The position numbers and the translations under genes are program-made. Under the pieces are notes generated by a model. The model made no database searches and was not told where the DNA came from. It saw nothing but the letters and a program-made list of their open reading frames with translations. This document shows positions 47,047 through 54,667 of a stretch of 64,000 bases of DNA, in pieces (positions within the stretch are counted from its first letter, which is position 1; each line of letters begins with the position of its first letter). Origin of the DNA: a virus; the IMG/VR virus record IMGVR_UViG_3300035670_000028, positions 83,187-147,186 of that record, one strand, 5' to 3'.

Positions 47047-47791
47047 TGCGGTCGAGCTCATCGGACCTCGACCTCACGAAGAAGTGCTCGAGGTGCCGAT
47101 CCACAGCCCTACGAATGAGCCGAGTGTGCTCGTCTGTGGCGTGTCCTTCATCCGTGTTCCTGTTGATGTAGTCACGCAGGTATCGGGATGTCAGAGCCTG
47201 AAATGTGTCGGGCGTCACCTGGCACATTGGAAGGTACGAGTAGCTGCAGATCTCCTCCACTCGAGCGTCGATCTCGTGTGGGCAGAAGAGGTGATCCTCG
47301 AGCGACTGCTCATCCAGGCCAATCTCAGGTGACCAGTCGTGGACGCAGTGCTGCACAGCGTGCCTCAGCTCATGGACGAGTGTGGCCACTAGCTCAGCCC
47401 GTAGGCGGTCCATTGCACCCCAGCCCGGAGGCAGCACGATGTCGATCCTCACGATGGCGTCCCGTGCCAGCTCAGGATCGTCCGAGAGGTAAGTGTAACC
47501 CTCCACGCACATGTCACCCTGATCACCGCTCCTTATGCACACCTCGATCTCGAGGTCCTGCAGCTCATCGATCGGAAGTGTGAGGTCCTCCCTCGCCTCA
47601 GATCGCAGCGTGCTCCTGTCGTCCCTCACTGTGAGGTCCAGCGAGTCGTGCGTCACCTCGACGAGCCACTTGTCATCCGCGCTTCGATTGGACAGCCGCT
47701 GCGCTAGCGCACACATGCACTCGTCTGCGAAAGCTTCCGCTACCCGCCGCGTGTGCGTGTGACTCATTTGATTCTGCTGCTGCTCGTCCAT
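47036..47791 (-). CDS. Zinc metallopeptidase-like protein
   Basis: 251 residues on the minus strand. LVATLVHELRHAVQHCVHDW (His140-Glu-x-x-His144) is a zinc-peptidase motif and HEIDARVEE supplies a plausible third ligand. An N-terminal charged region of about 100 residues precedes it. There is no signal peptide. Similar proteins occur in marine phages. Substrate unknown, with virion maturation or host take-over both possible. Confidence 0.65.
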   Translation of the reverse strand: MDEQQQNQMSHTHTRRVAEAFADECMCALAQRLSNRSADDKWLVEVTHDSLDLTVRDDRSTLRSEAREDLTLPIDELQDLEIEVCIRSGDQGDMCVEGYTYLSDDPELARDAIVRIDIVLPPGWGAMDRLRAELVATLVHELRHAVQHCVHDWSPEIGLDEQSLEDHLFCPHEIDARVEEICSYSYLPMCQVTPDTFQALTSRYLRDYINRNTDEGHATDEHTRLIRRAVDRHLEHFFVRSRSDELDRITP

Positions 47792-48027
47792 AAAGTACCA
47801 TCACTAGTAAGTAGGCTATCCCATGTCTAGACCGCCTGTCCTATCATACACACCCACCGCGCTGTGTTCACACTGTACCATCCGTGACACACAGTAGTAT
47901 CTCCGTGCTATTCCCTGTCAAAAGATGTGAGGAACATAGGGGCCGGACACGGAAGCTTCTGGGATCATCCTGGTTCACTTCTCAGTTGTATTTTCGCAGA
48001 GAAGTGAATAAGATACCCAGAGGTCAC
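47792..48027. other. Intergenic region
   Basis: 236 bases between the divergent starts of the minus-strand metallopeptidase and a zinc-ribbon gene. Reading on the minus strand, CTACTTACTAG about 17 bases before the start at 47791 resembles the late octamer. On the plus strand there is a TAGTAT near 47894 without a clear -35. No RNA gene was recognised. Confidence 0.4.
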
Positions 48028-48279
48028 ATGTCATCATCTATGAAACGGGTAGCCAGGAAGCAGGAGCTTGCCAAGCGCAAAGCCGCAAGAAAGTCCATGC
48101 GTGTCATGGAGCGGGTGCTCAACAGCATGCCCAAGAACTGCTCACAGTGCAACAGAGAGTTTGATCCCAACGCGCCGAGGGCTCTTGACGAGTGGCGAGC
48201 AACAGTGTCGCCCACAGGTATATCTATAGCGTGCCCGCTTTGTTCCATCGCTCGCGGTGTACAGCAGGGCAGTTTGTGA
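48028..48279 (+). CDS. Small zinc-ribbon protein
   Basis: 83 residues from the ATG behind AGAGGTC. A basic helix (KRVARKQELAKRKAARKSMR) leads to CSQCNREFDPNAPRALDEWR and CPLCSIAR, a CxxC..CxxC zinc site. It resembles a family of small phage zinc-ribbon proteins. Probably nucleic acid-binding, function unknown. Confidence 0.6.
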   Translation: MSSSMKRVARKQELAKRKAARKSMRVMERVLNSMPKNCSQCNREFDPNAPRALDEWRATVSPTGISIACPLCSIARGVQQGSL

Positions 48280-48285
48280 TATACT
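48257..48285 (+). promoter_or_regulatory. Promoter GTGTAC-N17-TATACT
   Basis: Overlaps the end of the zinc-ribbon gene and serves the gene at 48342. Confidence 0.5.
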
Positions 48286-48341
48286 GATGCACTGTAGAAC
48301 GCTGAAGGTTTTCGCCTGCGCGACGCTACCAAGAGGAATAA

Positions 48342-48728
48342 ATGAAGTGTTTCAAGTACACTAATAGGCCCAAGTCCTATATCACAGTGAAGCTGCTTCA
48401 CGAGCCGCACGGCGAGGGGACAGACTCTGTCGTCTCAATCGGATGCACGCTCAAGGGTGACATGCAGAATCCAACGTGGAAGGTGCATGTTCCTGTCGAC
48501 CTCGCTGAGTCTGTGGGCCAGGAGCTCGTTCGTATCGCTCGAGCGGCCCGAGAAGAGAAGTCAAAGGCAGGCGCCCAGATAACACGAGCTCCTGTCCTGC
48601 GAAAGTGTGAGGATCCTTCGCCACCGGAGCAGAGAGCTGTGCCTCTCACACCGGATGAGATGAAGGCACACACTGACAAGGCTGTTGACGAGGGACGTGT
48701 CGTGAAGCGATCGAAGAGGGAGAGCTGA
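48342..48728 (+). CDS. Hypothetical protein
   Basis: 128 residues behind GAGGAA. A beta-rich first half (KSYITVKLLHEPHGEG, TWKVHVPVDLAESVG) and a charged second half. No family is recognised. It is followed without a gap by the next gene and has its own promoter. Confidence 0.55.
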   Translation: MKCFKYTNRPKSYITVKLLHEPHGEGTDSVVSIGCTLKGDMQNPTWKVHVPVDLAESVGQELVRIARAAREEKSKAGAQITRAPVLRKCEDPSPPEQRAVPLTPDEMKAHTDKAVDEGRVVKRSKRES

Positions 48729-49067
48729 ATGCAGAAGAAGAAACTCGAAGTTCCTGTTAATCTGAACGAGGTGAAGGAGCATGAGGGGTTTGTGCTGGGT
48801 GAGACTGTCTACTGCCTCCGCTACCCTGACAAGCAGGCCTCGAGGGGCGAGATCTCACAGATCCACCTGGGTGAGCCTGTGGGACCGTACATCACCTACA
48901 GCTGTGAGGCGACTGGCCAGTTTAGGAAAGCACTCCTCTCCGAGACCTACAAGGAGCCACCAGTTAAAGTCAAATCAGACGCTGAGAAGTTTATTGCAAA
49001 GTCCCTTCGAAAGGATCAGGCCCACGCGCTCAAGCTCAAGGAGAAGGAGAAAGAGAAGGGCAAATGA
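48729..49067 (+). CDS. GETV-type SH3-like protein with basic tail
   Basis: 112 residues. FVLGETVYCLRYPDKQASRG, EISQIHLGEPVGPYITYSCE and TGQFRKALLSETYKEP form a probable barrel, related in plan to the GDLV proteins and to a small protein I recall from many phages. The last 30 residues are Lys/Glu-rich helix. ATGA overlap with the next member. Confidence 0.5.
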   Translation: MQKKKLEVPVNLNEVKEHEGFVLGETVYCLRYPDKQASRGEISQIHLGEPVGPYITYSCEATGQFRKALLSETYKEPPVKVKSDAEKFIAKSLRKDQAHALKLKEKEKEKGK

Positions 49068-49279
49068 GAGTCGGCTCTCTTGTTAAAATGTCACCCAATG
49101 TGGGCGACGTATTGAATAGAGATCATCCTTTTTGCGGTCTGATATTCGATATCGAAAGAGGATTCTATAAGCGTAAGGGAAGTCCTTCATCTGACCGTGT
49201 GCACGTTCTGTGGTGCAACGGAGAGATTTCTGCTTGTCCCTGTGTCTGCGTTTTGGATATAAATCAGGAGAATGACTAA
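49064..49279 (+). CDS. GSLV-type small SH3-like protein
   Basis: 71 residues. MRVGSLVKMSPNVGDVLNRD, CGLIFDIERGFY and DRVHVLWCNGEISACPC match the family order (G-x-L-V, second strand, W-containing strand). Its last base is the first of the next start. Function unknown. Confidence 0.55.
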   Translation: MRVGSLVKMSPNVGDVLNRDHPFCGLIFDIERGFYKRKGSPSSDRVHVLWCNGEISACPCVCVLDINQEND

Positions 49280-49455
49280 TGCTCTATGAATATGTGTGTA
49301 AGCGGTGTGACAGAGAGTTTGTTGAGGAGCAAAAGATGTCCGATCCCAAGATCGAGACGTGTGAGAAGTGCGGTGGGAGTGTTGAGCGCCAGATATCTGG
49401 CGCGCCCCTGTTCATCCTTAAGGGATCGGGTTGGTACAAGGACGGATACAAATGA
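49279..49455 (+). CDS. FmdB-type zinc-ribbon protein
   Basis: 58 residues behind CAGGAG. MLYEYVCKRCDREFVEEQKM and ETCEKCGGSVERQIS give the CxxC..CxxC ribbon of the FmdB family, and FILKGSGWYKDGYK is its usual end. Members are small regulatory or nucleic acid-binding proteins and are frequent in phages. ATGA overlap with the next gene. Confidence 0.85.
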   Translation: MLYEYVCKRCDREFVEEQKMSDPKIETCEKCGGSVERQISGAPLFILKGSGWYKDGYK

Positions 49456-50180
49456 GCGTCCTCTGGCGTGATATATCACTCAGCGATCGGCTCGGAAGCC
49501 GACGTCTCATCGAACCATCTGAGTACGCTCGCATGCGAGTTAAGCAGAACGTGATCGCGCAGGAGAGTGAGTGTGGATATCAGCGCCAGACGGGCAGGAC
49601 TTTTCGAATGATGCTGCGTGTGATGGAGAACGCAAACAGGGGCAAGAGGACCCTAATTGTTGTGCACTCCAAGTCACAGAGCCGCATGCTGCACGAGCTG
49701 GCGAAGGACTGGATTGACCAGCTTGCCATTCAAGCGTCAGGTGCGAAGGAGTACAACAGCGGCTACCACATCATTGGAAAGGTTGCATCGAGCGGCCCAC
49801 TCATCAGCATTATGACAGCCGACCTGGGTGCCTTCGGCGGCGCCTCGTATGACTTCACTGTGGTTGACAATGCCATCACCGACATGTTCTACATGGGATA
49901 CAAGTCACCTCCACAGGGGCTGATCGACATGATGCTCAAACTGCAGAGCGTGCGTAATAGTGATGCCGCCCAGGAGGATGAGTTGATCTCGTCAGATGGG
50001 TCTCCTTGGCAGTCCGGTGACCTGTTCATGATGTCTGGCGCTAACGTGGTAGGCACTCTGCTGTCAGTTGACCGAGTTGGGGGCATACCTATCGGTCTCA
50101 AGGTGCTGTACGATCAGAACATGCTGCACTTCCCTTGGGAAGCGCTAGACGTCTTTCACAAGGTATCGAGCATCAGCTGA
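49452..50180 (+). CDS. P-loop-like ATPase-fold protein, degenerate
   Basis: 242 residues. YQRQTGRTFRMML (45-57) resembles the Walker A of terminase/helicase ATPases, with Arg where Lys is usual. KRTLIVVHSKSQS and ASYDFTVVDNAI fit strands 2 and 3 with a Walker B-like acidic end. The C-terminal part (SGDLFMMSGANVVGTLLSVD, GLKVLYDQNML) looks like a small beta barrel. It may be an inactive or special NTPase. No family is recognised. Confidence 0.5.
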   Translation: MSVLWRDISLSDRLGSRRLIEPSEYARMRVKQNVIAQESECGYQRQTGRTFRMMLRVMENANRGKRTLIVVHSKSQSRMLHELAKDWIDQLAIQASGAKEYNSGYHIIGKVASSGPLISIMTADLGAFGGASYDFTVVDNAITDMFYMGYKSPPQGLIDMMLKLQSVRNSDAAQEDELISSDGSPWQSGDLFMMSGANVVGTLLSVDRVGGIPIGLKVLYDQNMLHFPWEALDVFHKVSSIS

Positions 50181-50200
50181 TCGTCTCTAGGAGAAATGAA

Positions 50201-50935
50201 ATGAGGCCAAGGGCATATCTGTTTTTAATAGCAGCAGTCACATTATTTTTAGTTCTTTTCACGTTCCTATCACATGCTCACAGTGAGACACGAGGGGTTA
50301 TCTACGTTCCTGATCAAGAGACTCTACCCGCTGAGGTACCCACTCCACCCATCTTTGATAACCTCACGCTGATAGCCAAGGAAGAGGATCCGAAGCCAGA
50401 TGTGCGAATTCCACGATTTCGCCAGATGCAGCTCGCGCTAGCGCGCATATGTGTGAGCGAGGCAGGGTTTCAGGTTCGCACCAATGACTGCAACTTGATC
50501 TATCAGGCGCTGCGCACGAGGAGCAGCACGGGAGAGATCACCCTGGCGATCATGCGGTCGTACTCCAGGCGAAGCTTCGATCGCACGAGGACCGACAGGC
50601 GCAGGTGGATCGCTCACCTAAACCATGAGTTTAGAGAGCCGTCCGGCTGGGAGATTATTTCAGTGCCTTGGAGCACGAGGCGTCAGGGATTCATCAACGT
50701 GTACGAGTACGCAGGTCGCCTGATTCGAACACGTCCTGCTAACAAGTGCGGTGTCCGGGTCGATCACTGGGGAGCACCAGGATTTAGGAGAGAAATGCAC
50801 CTCGAGCAGGGCTGGAGACTAGTTGAGTGCGGTGAGACGCTGAATGATTTCTGGACTATGCCAAGAAGAGAGCGACGCACATCACGAGTAAATAGAGAAG
50901 TGATATCACATTCAGCAGATTCTGCTTCGCACTGA
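50201..50935 (+). CDS. Exported or membrane-anchored hypothetical protein
   Basis: 244 residues from the ATG behind TAGGAG. An N-terminal hydrophobic segment (residues 7-24, FLIAAVTLFLVLFTFLSHA) is a signal peptide or anchor. Then LALARICVSEAGFQVRTNDC, IYQALRTRSSTGEITLAIMR and RTDRRRWIAHLNHEFREPSG. I recall similar sequences in phages, with no named function. It may act in the periplasm. Cys pairs could form disulfides. Confidence 0.55.
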   Translation: MRPRAYLFLIAAVTLFLVLFTFLSHAHSETRGVIYVPDQETLPAEVPTPPIFDNLTLIAKEEDPKPDVRIPRFRQMQLALARICVSEAGFQVRTNDCNLIYQALRTRSSTGEITLAIMRSYSRRSFDRTRTDRRRWIAHLNHEFREPSGWEIISVPWSTRRQGFINVYEYAGRLIRTRPANKCGVRVDHWGAPGFRREMHLEQGWRLVECGETLNDFWTMPRRERRTSRVNREVISHSADSASH

Positions 50936-50964
50936 GTGTAAATCTACTTTGATGTGTCTATAAT
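50936..50964 (+). promoter_or_regulatory. Promoter GTGTAA-N17-TATAAT
   Basis: Serves the gene at 50979, whose ATG lies 14 bases after the -10. Confidence 0.6.
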
Positions 50965-50978
50965 TGTGGAGAGGACTT

Positions 50979-51461
50979 ATGAATGAAATTCTTGAGCGAG
51001 ATCTTTACCTGAAGTATCCGAAGATCTTTAGAATGGAAACATCCGGAAGCGATCAGGATAACTTTTGCTCGCTTGACGTGAGTGACGGGTGGTATGATCT
51101 CATCAGTGAGCTCTGCAGCTGTATTCAGCATCACATCGACTGGAAGAACTGTGAGGGAAAGTACGAGTCGCACAAGAAGCACAGGACATCCGAGGAGCTT
51201 GAGAAGAGTAGAGTACCACAGGTAGTCGCGACTCAGGTGAAGGAGAAGTTCGCAGGACTTCGATTCTACTATACGGGTGGCGACGACGAAATCAGCGGAA
51301 TGATCACTCTGGCTGAATCATTTTCTGCCAGAATCTGTGAGACCTGTGGCTCACCTGGCAGAAAATCGGGCCCTGGATGGATTCGCACACTCTGTAAGAA
51401 GCACGCAGAGGAAGAGGGCAGGAAGCATGGAGACGCAGAAGAGGATACCGAAAACGGGTGA
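50979..51461 (+). CDS. Conserved-type phage protein with Cys motifs
   Basis: 160 residues behind GAGAGGA. VVATQVKEKFAGLRFYYTGG, MITLAESFSARICETCGSPG and GWIRTLCKKHAEE form a pattern (KEKFxxLRfY, CExCG, LCxxH) I recall from many phages; it probably binds zinc. Function unknown. It overlaps the next GDLV gene by 35 bases. Confidence 0.6.
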   Translation: MNEILERDLYLKYPKIFRMETSGSDQDNFCSLDVSDGWYDLISELCSCIQHHIDWKNCEGKYESHKKHRTSEELEKSRVPQVVATQVKEKFAGLRFYYTGGDDEISGMITLAESFSARICETCGSPGRKSGPGWIRTLCKKHAEEEGRKHGDAEEDTENG

Positions 51462-51636
51462 TCTTGTTCGTCAGAAGAATTCGCTGAGAGGCGATTATAG
51501 ATACGGCCATGTTCTCACAACATCGTATCCTCACCGGGACGATGCAGAGTGGACTGATCACAAGGTCTTCTGGTATGACGGCGGTGATGTGGCCTTTGAG
51601 TGGTGCGGACACCTGGAGGTGGTGAGCGATGAGTGA
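51427..51636 (+). CDS. GDLV-type small SH3-like protein
   Basis: 69 residues. RIPKTGDLVRQKNSLRGDYR, YGHVLTTSYP and WYDGGDVAFEWCGHLEVVSD show every step of the family plan, ending in the typical LEVV. Start overlaps the previous gene and its end overlaps the next by 8 bases. Confidence 0.6.
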   Translation: METQKRIPKTGDLVRQKNSLRGDYRYGHVLTTSYPHRDDAEWTDHKVFWYDGGDVAFEWCGHLEVVSDE

Positions 51637-52006
51637 GCTAGACAGACACCTCGATGTGTACGATGACTACCACATTGGTGGGTACCCACGCCGTCTACCC
51701 ATAGACAAAAACCCGCCACTAGCCAAATGTGCAAAGCCATTCGATCTGCAGATCGGAGATCTTGTCTGCTGGGCAGGCACCCCTGGCAAGAACAAGCATC
51801 ATGACTGGTGGGTTAGACGATTTGGTGAGAACCCTATGGGAATAGTTCTAGACACTAGGTGGATGCTCTCAGACTGGGATCAGAAGGGCGTCACACTAAA
51901 TATTGCAGAGTGGCGCTATGTCGCAGAGGCTGCGATCATGTGGAGTAATGGTGAGCTCACGAACTCCTCGTTTGGTGCACTCAAGAGGAAGAGCCGAGCA
52001 AAGTAG
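51629..52006 (+). CDS. GDLV-type protein, extended form
   Basis: 125 residues. An N-terminal 40-residue extension precedes LQIGDLVCWAGTPGKNKHHD, then MGIVLDTRWMLSDWDQKGVT and EWRYVAEAAIMWSNGEL. The barrel plan is the same, with a longer middle and a basic end. Function unknown. Confidence 0.55.
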   Translation: MSELDRHLDVYDDYHIGGYPRRLPIDKNPPLAKCAKPFDLQIGDLVCWAGTPGKNKHHDWWVRRFGENPMGIVLDTRWMLSDWDQKGVTLNIAEWRYVAEAAIMWSNGELTNSSFGALKRKSRAK

Positions 52007-52029
52007 CCTGTACAACTGCGATCAGATGA

Positions 52030-52037
52030 ATACTTAT
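52030..52037 (+). promoter_or_regulatory. Late-type octamer ATACTTAT
   Basis: 19 bases before the GTG at 52057 and followed by AG. Confidence 0.45.
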
Positions 52038-52056
52038 AGAGTGAAGGAGCTCTTGA

Positions 52057-52221
52057 GTGAGATACACTGAGGAGACATTCGAGGAGATCCAAAAGGACGG
52101 CAGTATCGTCCTACGCAAAGTGATTGTCCCCGTATACGTCCCAGTTGACCAGGAAATAAGCCAAGAGCGGGATAGAGGGCTGTTCGAGATACAAATCTGG
52201 GGAAACCCTTCAGCTGACTAG
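52057..52221 (+). CDS. Small hypothetical protein
   Basis: 54 residues with a GTG start behind AAGGAG (7-base spacing). MRYTEETFEEIQKDGSIVLR then KVIVPVYVPVDQEIS. It is beta-rich in the middle. No family is recognised. An octamer lies upstream. Confidence 0.5.
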   Translation: MRYTEETFEEIQKDGSIVLRKVIVPVYVPVDQEISQERDRGLFEIQIWGNPSAD

Positions 52222-52229
52222 GCACGTGG

Positions 52230-52502
52230 ATGAGTTCGAAGCCTGAGAGAGATGTGCTGCCCCCCATGTGGCGCACTGGGGACCTGGTCATCATCAAAAT
52301 GGGAGACACAGGCGTTGAGGCTCCTGGCATCATCATTGAGACCTCGCGCGAGTGGATCAACCACATTGGCGGCGAGTGGTGCCACACTGCTCTCTGCCAG
52401 GGTGTCCTTCACAAGATAATAGAGAGCTTCTCGAAGCCGACACGGATTGTTCGAAGAGTGACTGACACATCGGAGGAGTTTTGGGACAAAGTAAGAAGAT
52501 AG
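52230..52502 (+). CDS. GDLV-type small SH3-like protein
   Basis: 90 residues. MWRTGDLVIIKMGDTGVEAP, GIIIETSREWINHIGG and EWCHTALCQGVLHKI follow the family plan, with a C-terminal helix added. Its end overlaps the next member by 22 bases. Confidence 0.55.
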   Translation: MSSKPERDVLPPMWRTGDLVIIKMGDTGVEAPGIIIETSREWINHIGGEWCHTALCQGVLHKIIESFSKPTRIVRRVTDTSEEFWDKVRR

Positions 52503-52702
52503 GCTTGGGCTCACTGGTTCAGATCGACCTCGATCCTCCCGATATGAAGACTCGTGTGGGTGTTGTGACCGACGTGATAAAAGTACTTCATCCCAGCTGG
52601 GACGAGCACCACGAGATAAAGACAGACTCGTATGAGGTGCTTGTCGATGGCGAGAAGATGATTATACACGGCATTAAGCGCCTCAGGCTAGTGGAGCGGT
52701 GA
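52481..52702 (+). CDS. GSLV-type small SH3-like protein
   Basis: 73 residues with a TTG start inside the preceding gene (a TTG nearer the motif is possible). KIGLGSLVQIDLDPPDMKTR, VGVVTDVIKVLHPSW and SYEVLVDGEKMIIHGIKRLR match the family plan. Function unknown. Confidence 0.5.
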   Translation: MGQSKKIGLGSLVQIDLDPPDMKTRVGVVTDVIKVLHPSWDEHHEIKTDSYEVLVDGEKMIIHGIKRLRLVER

Positions 52703-52705
52703 CAC

Positions 52706-52825
52706 ATGCACATCTGCCACGAGGAGATACTCGCGCTCCTATCCATCGTGCCGCTCGTCTCAGTCCACGTCCCTAAGCTCAGGGCCTGGATCCACAGGCG
52801 CCTTCGCGGGCGCTGCAAGCATTAA
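52706..52825 (+). CDS. Small basic-hydrophobic peptide
   Basis: 39 residues. EEILALLSIVPLVSVHVPKL then RAWIHRRLRGRCKH, a hydrophobic helix with a basic end. It may associate with membranes. Its stop codon lies in a 14-base palindrome. Uncertain because of its size. Confidence 0.35.
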   Translation: MHICHEEILALLSIVPLVSVHVPKLRAWIHRRLRGRCKH

Positions 52826-52830
52826 TGCTT
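52817..52830. repeat. 14-base perfect palindrome
   Basis: AAGCATTAATGCTT spans the stop codon of the preceding small frame. It could be a hairpin-like end or a protein-binding site. Confidence 0.4.
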
Positions 52831-52911
52831 GCTCTCATCGAGAATAGATACATTTGTACACATCTGAGTATAATGTGGTTCCCTTAGTTGGGAAACGAAA
52901 GGTTATTAGAT

Positions 52912-53184
52912 ATGCAGAAGATTAGTTTTATGTTTGCGTTCGTTCTTGCTCTCTTCGTGGGTTGCAGTACTGCCGGTAATGAAGTCGACGCAGGCTGCAC
53001 GTCCTGCGCGCCCGCTGCAGCACCGGCGGCCACAGAGCCCGCTTCCGAGGCCGCGCCTGCCGCAGAGGTGCCCGCCGTTGAGGCTGCTCCAGTCGTTGAG
53101 AGCGTCGCACCCAATGATGCCGTCGTCGCCTCAGAGGCGCCAGCCCCTGAGGCCGCGCCTGCTGTGTCTGTAGAGACGCACTGA
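52912..53184 (+). CDS. Ala/Pro/Glu-rich lipoprotein
   Basis: 90 residues. MQKISFMFAFVLALFVGCST is a lipoprotein signal (lipobox FVGC, mature Cys at 18). After two more Cys (DAGCTSCAPAA) the rest is a low-complexity Ala/Pro/Glu stretch. It would sit on the inner face of the outer membrane or the outer face of the inner one. Superinfection exclusion or lysis is possible. It has a TATAAT upstream and a terminator behind. Confidence 0.65.
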   Translation: MQKISFMFAFVLALFVGCSTAGNEVDAGCTSCAPAAAPAATEPASEAAPAAEVPAVEAAPVVESVAPNDAVVASEAPAPEAAPAVSVETH

Positions 53185-53206
53185 TAGCTCAGCGATCACA
53201 AGTTGG

Positions 53207-53236
53207 AAGGGCGTCCGGCTAGAGTCGGGCGCCCTT
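53207..53236 (+). terminator. Hairpin terminator after the lipoprotein gene
   Basis: AAGGGCG pairs with CGCCCTT, with further CCG/CGG pairing inside, followed by TCGATTTA. It sits 22 bases after the stop and before the next gene. Confidence 0.6.
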
Positions 53237-53254
53237 TCGATTTAATGAGAGATC

Positions 53255-53551
53255 ATGACTGTTAACATGCAGCCAGGCGATCTGGTCAGGATTCTAGACG
53301 AGCACAGTAATTTGCTCGCTGTGGGTTTATACCTTGGAAGGGTTGTGCCTGAGCACGAAGGTATTACTTACGAGGAACTGCAGGAGGACCTATACGAATT
53401 CCGCAAGGAACAGAGGACTAGTCCCTTTTTCTACTCGGTGCCAATGGCATGGCACCATCGAGTCATCGTTGGCGGCAGAGTGACGCACCTAAACACTTCT
53501 TTCTTCACCCTGTTGCCTATTATGGACGATGAGAGTGAGTCTCCTGTGTAA
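53255..53551 (+). CDS. GDLV-type protein
   Basis: 98 residues. MQPGDLVRILDEHSNLLAVG, LYLGRVVPEHEGITYEELQE and HHRVIVGGRVTHLNTSFFTL match the plan. The insertion in the middle (LQEDLYEFRKEQ) is helical. An ATG at 53267 is an alternative start. Confidence 0.6.
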   Translation: MTVNMQPGDLVRILDEHSNLLAVGLYLGRVVPEHEGITYEELQEDLYEFRKEQRTSPFFYSVPMAWHHRVIVGGRVTHLNTSFFTLLPIMDDESESPV

Positions 53552-53574
53552 ATCTGGAAGCCCTGAGATATATT
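53546..53574 (+). promoter_or_regulatory. Promoter GTGTAA-N17-TATATT
   Basis: The -35-like element overlaps the preceding stop. The ATG at 53581 is six bases after the -10, suggesting a leaderless transcript. Confidence 0.55.
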
Positions 53575-53580
53575 CTGAGC

Positions 53581-53913
53581 ATGACAGAGCAAGCTATCGA
53601 TAGACAACCTGAGCGGCGCCTCGCCCGCACAATCGCGCATGCGGTCGTGATGCACCTCCAAGATGAGTCAGGTGATGGTGACGCACACCTCACCATCAGC
53701 GACAGGTCCATGGCCTACGAGGTGAGGGAAGAGATCCTCAAGGAGTGCAAGTGGCTGAAGGACTGCACCGGGCTCATTACCCCTCCAGAGGGTGGCTCAT
53801 TCTTTATTCTTCTGTCTGACCAGTCGAATGAGAACATCACTATCACCGACAACATCAGCCTCGAGGTGCCCAGCTGGGTGGGCCTGAGAATTCGACACGG
53901 ACACTGGCGATGA
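53581..53913 (+). CDS. Hypothetical protein
   Basis: 110 residues. RRLARTIAHAVVMHLQDESG and VREEILKECKWLKDCTGLIT, with a beta-rich end (FFILLSDQSNENITITDN). No family is recognised. It lacks a ribosome site and follows a -10 by six bases, so it is likely translated from the 5' end of its mRNA. ATGA overlap with the next gene. Confidence 0.5.
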   Translation: MTEQAIDRQPERRLARTIAHAVVMHLQDESGDGDAHLTISDRSMAYEVREEILKECKWLKDCTGLITPPEGGSFFILLSDQSNENITITDNISLEVPSWVGLRIRHGHWR

Positions 53914-54122
53914 TAGACGAGGGTGATCTGGTTCGCCCCCGATTCACCAACGCCTTTCAGTCAGGGACGTCGGGCGCCTACAAAGTCACAGTGAATGATG
54001 TGGGCCTGGTCACTTTTGTGCAGCGCCCCGAAGATCGCCCCCGCGACGTCCTGTGTCTATTTAAGGAGCGCGCCTCCTGGTGGCATGTTGATGAGCTGGA
54101 GGTCGTGAGTGACAGAGGGTGA
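53910..54122 (+). CDS. GDLV-type small SH3-like protein
   Basis: 70 residues. MIDEGDLVRPRFTNAFQSGT, VGLVTFVQRPEDRPRDVLCL and WWHVDELEVVSDRG give the full plan including the LEVV end. It overlaps both neighbours by a few bases, and the next gene is another member. Confidence 0.6.
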   Translation: MIDEGDLVRPRFTNAFQSGTSGAYKVTVNDVGLVTFVQRPEDRPRDVLCLFKERASWWHVDELEVVSDRG

Positions 54123-54330
54123 ACTCGTGATGTACGGTCCGGAGTACACTCGATACATCGAGAAGTATCCGAGGCGAGACGGCCTGAGGGACCGCACTCA
54201 CGATGTGATGATAATTGTGAGGGGAAAATTCCCAGACGCAAAGCTTGACCTGGTCCTCGTCCTGGGGAACGGCGAGATATTTCCAACACACCTCCACTGG
54301 CTTGTCCCAGCGTGTGAGAATACTGTATGA
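54109..54330 (+). CDS. GELV-type small SH3-like protein
   Basis: 73 residues with a GTG start. MTEGELVMYGPEYTRYIEKY, HDVMIIVRGKFPDAKLDLVL and GNGEIFPTHLHWLVPAC fit the family plan with Glu in place of Asp. Overlaps the previous member by 14 bases. Confidence 0.55.
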   Translation: MTEGELVMYGPEYTRYIEKYPRRDGLRDRTHDVMIIVRGKFPDAKLDLVLVLGNGEIFPTHLHWLVPACENTV

Positions 54331-54337
54331 TTTGCTA

Positions 54338-54355
54338 GTCATACTTTTGTATGAC
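54338..54355. repeat. Short inverted repeat GTCATAC-TTTT-GTATGAC
   Basis: Seven pairs with a TTTT loop behind the GELV gene. It may end transcription or be a protein site. No T-run follows. Confidence 0.35.
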
Positions 54356-54393
54356 AAGTGAGCATGACAGGTGAGAATAAAGTCATCAACGCT

Positions 54394-54422
54394 GTGCAAT
54401 GATCCGCTGCCTATGTTATACT
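54394..54422 (+). promoter_or_regulatory. Promoter GTGCAA-N17-TATACT
   Basis: The -10 also has a preceding TG. The ATG at 54429 is six bases downstream, near the expected start of the RNA. Confidence 0.6.
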
Positions 54423-54428
54423 GATAGC

Positions 54429-54659
54429 ATGGCAATCAAACAACTGCAGAAGCGAACCGGCAAGATCGAGATCGACCTCACAGGCCCACAGGGGAACGCC
54501 TTTGTGCTCCTCGGTCTGGCAGAACGGCTCGGTCGGCAGATGGGCTACACGGCCCGGCAGATCGAGCTCATCCAGGACGAGATGCGGCTCGCTGACTACG
54601 AGTGCCTGCTGCAAACCTTCGACCGAGAGTTCGGTCACATTGTTGATCTCTACCGCTGA
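54429..54659 (+). CDS. Conserved-type small phage protein
   Basis: 76 residues. GKIEIDLTGPQGNAFVLLGL, then RQIELIQDEMRLADYECLLQ and FDREFGHIVDL match a small protein I recall in many phages, role unknown. No ribosome site; the start codon lies six bases past the -10, so translation probably begins at the RNA 5' end. Confidence 0.65.
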   Translation: MAIKQLQKRTGKIEIDLTGPQGNAFVLLGLAERLGRQMGYTARQIELIQDEMRLADYECLLQTFDREFGHIVDLYR

Positions 54660-54667
54660 GGTGATAC

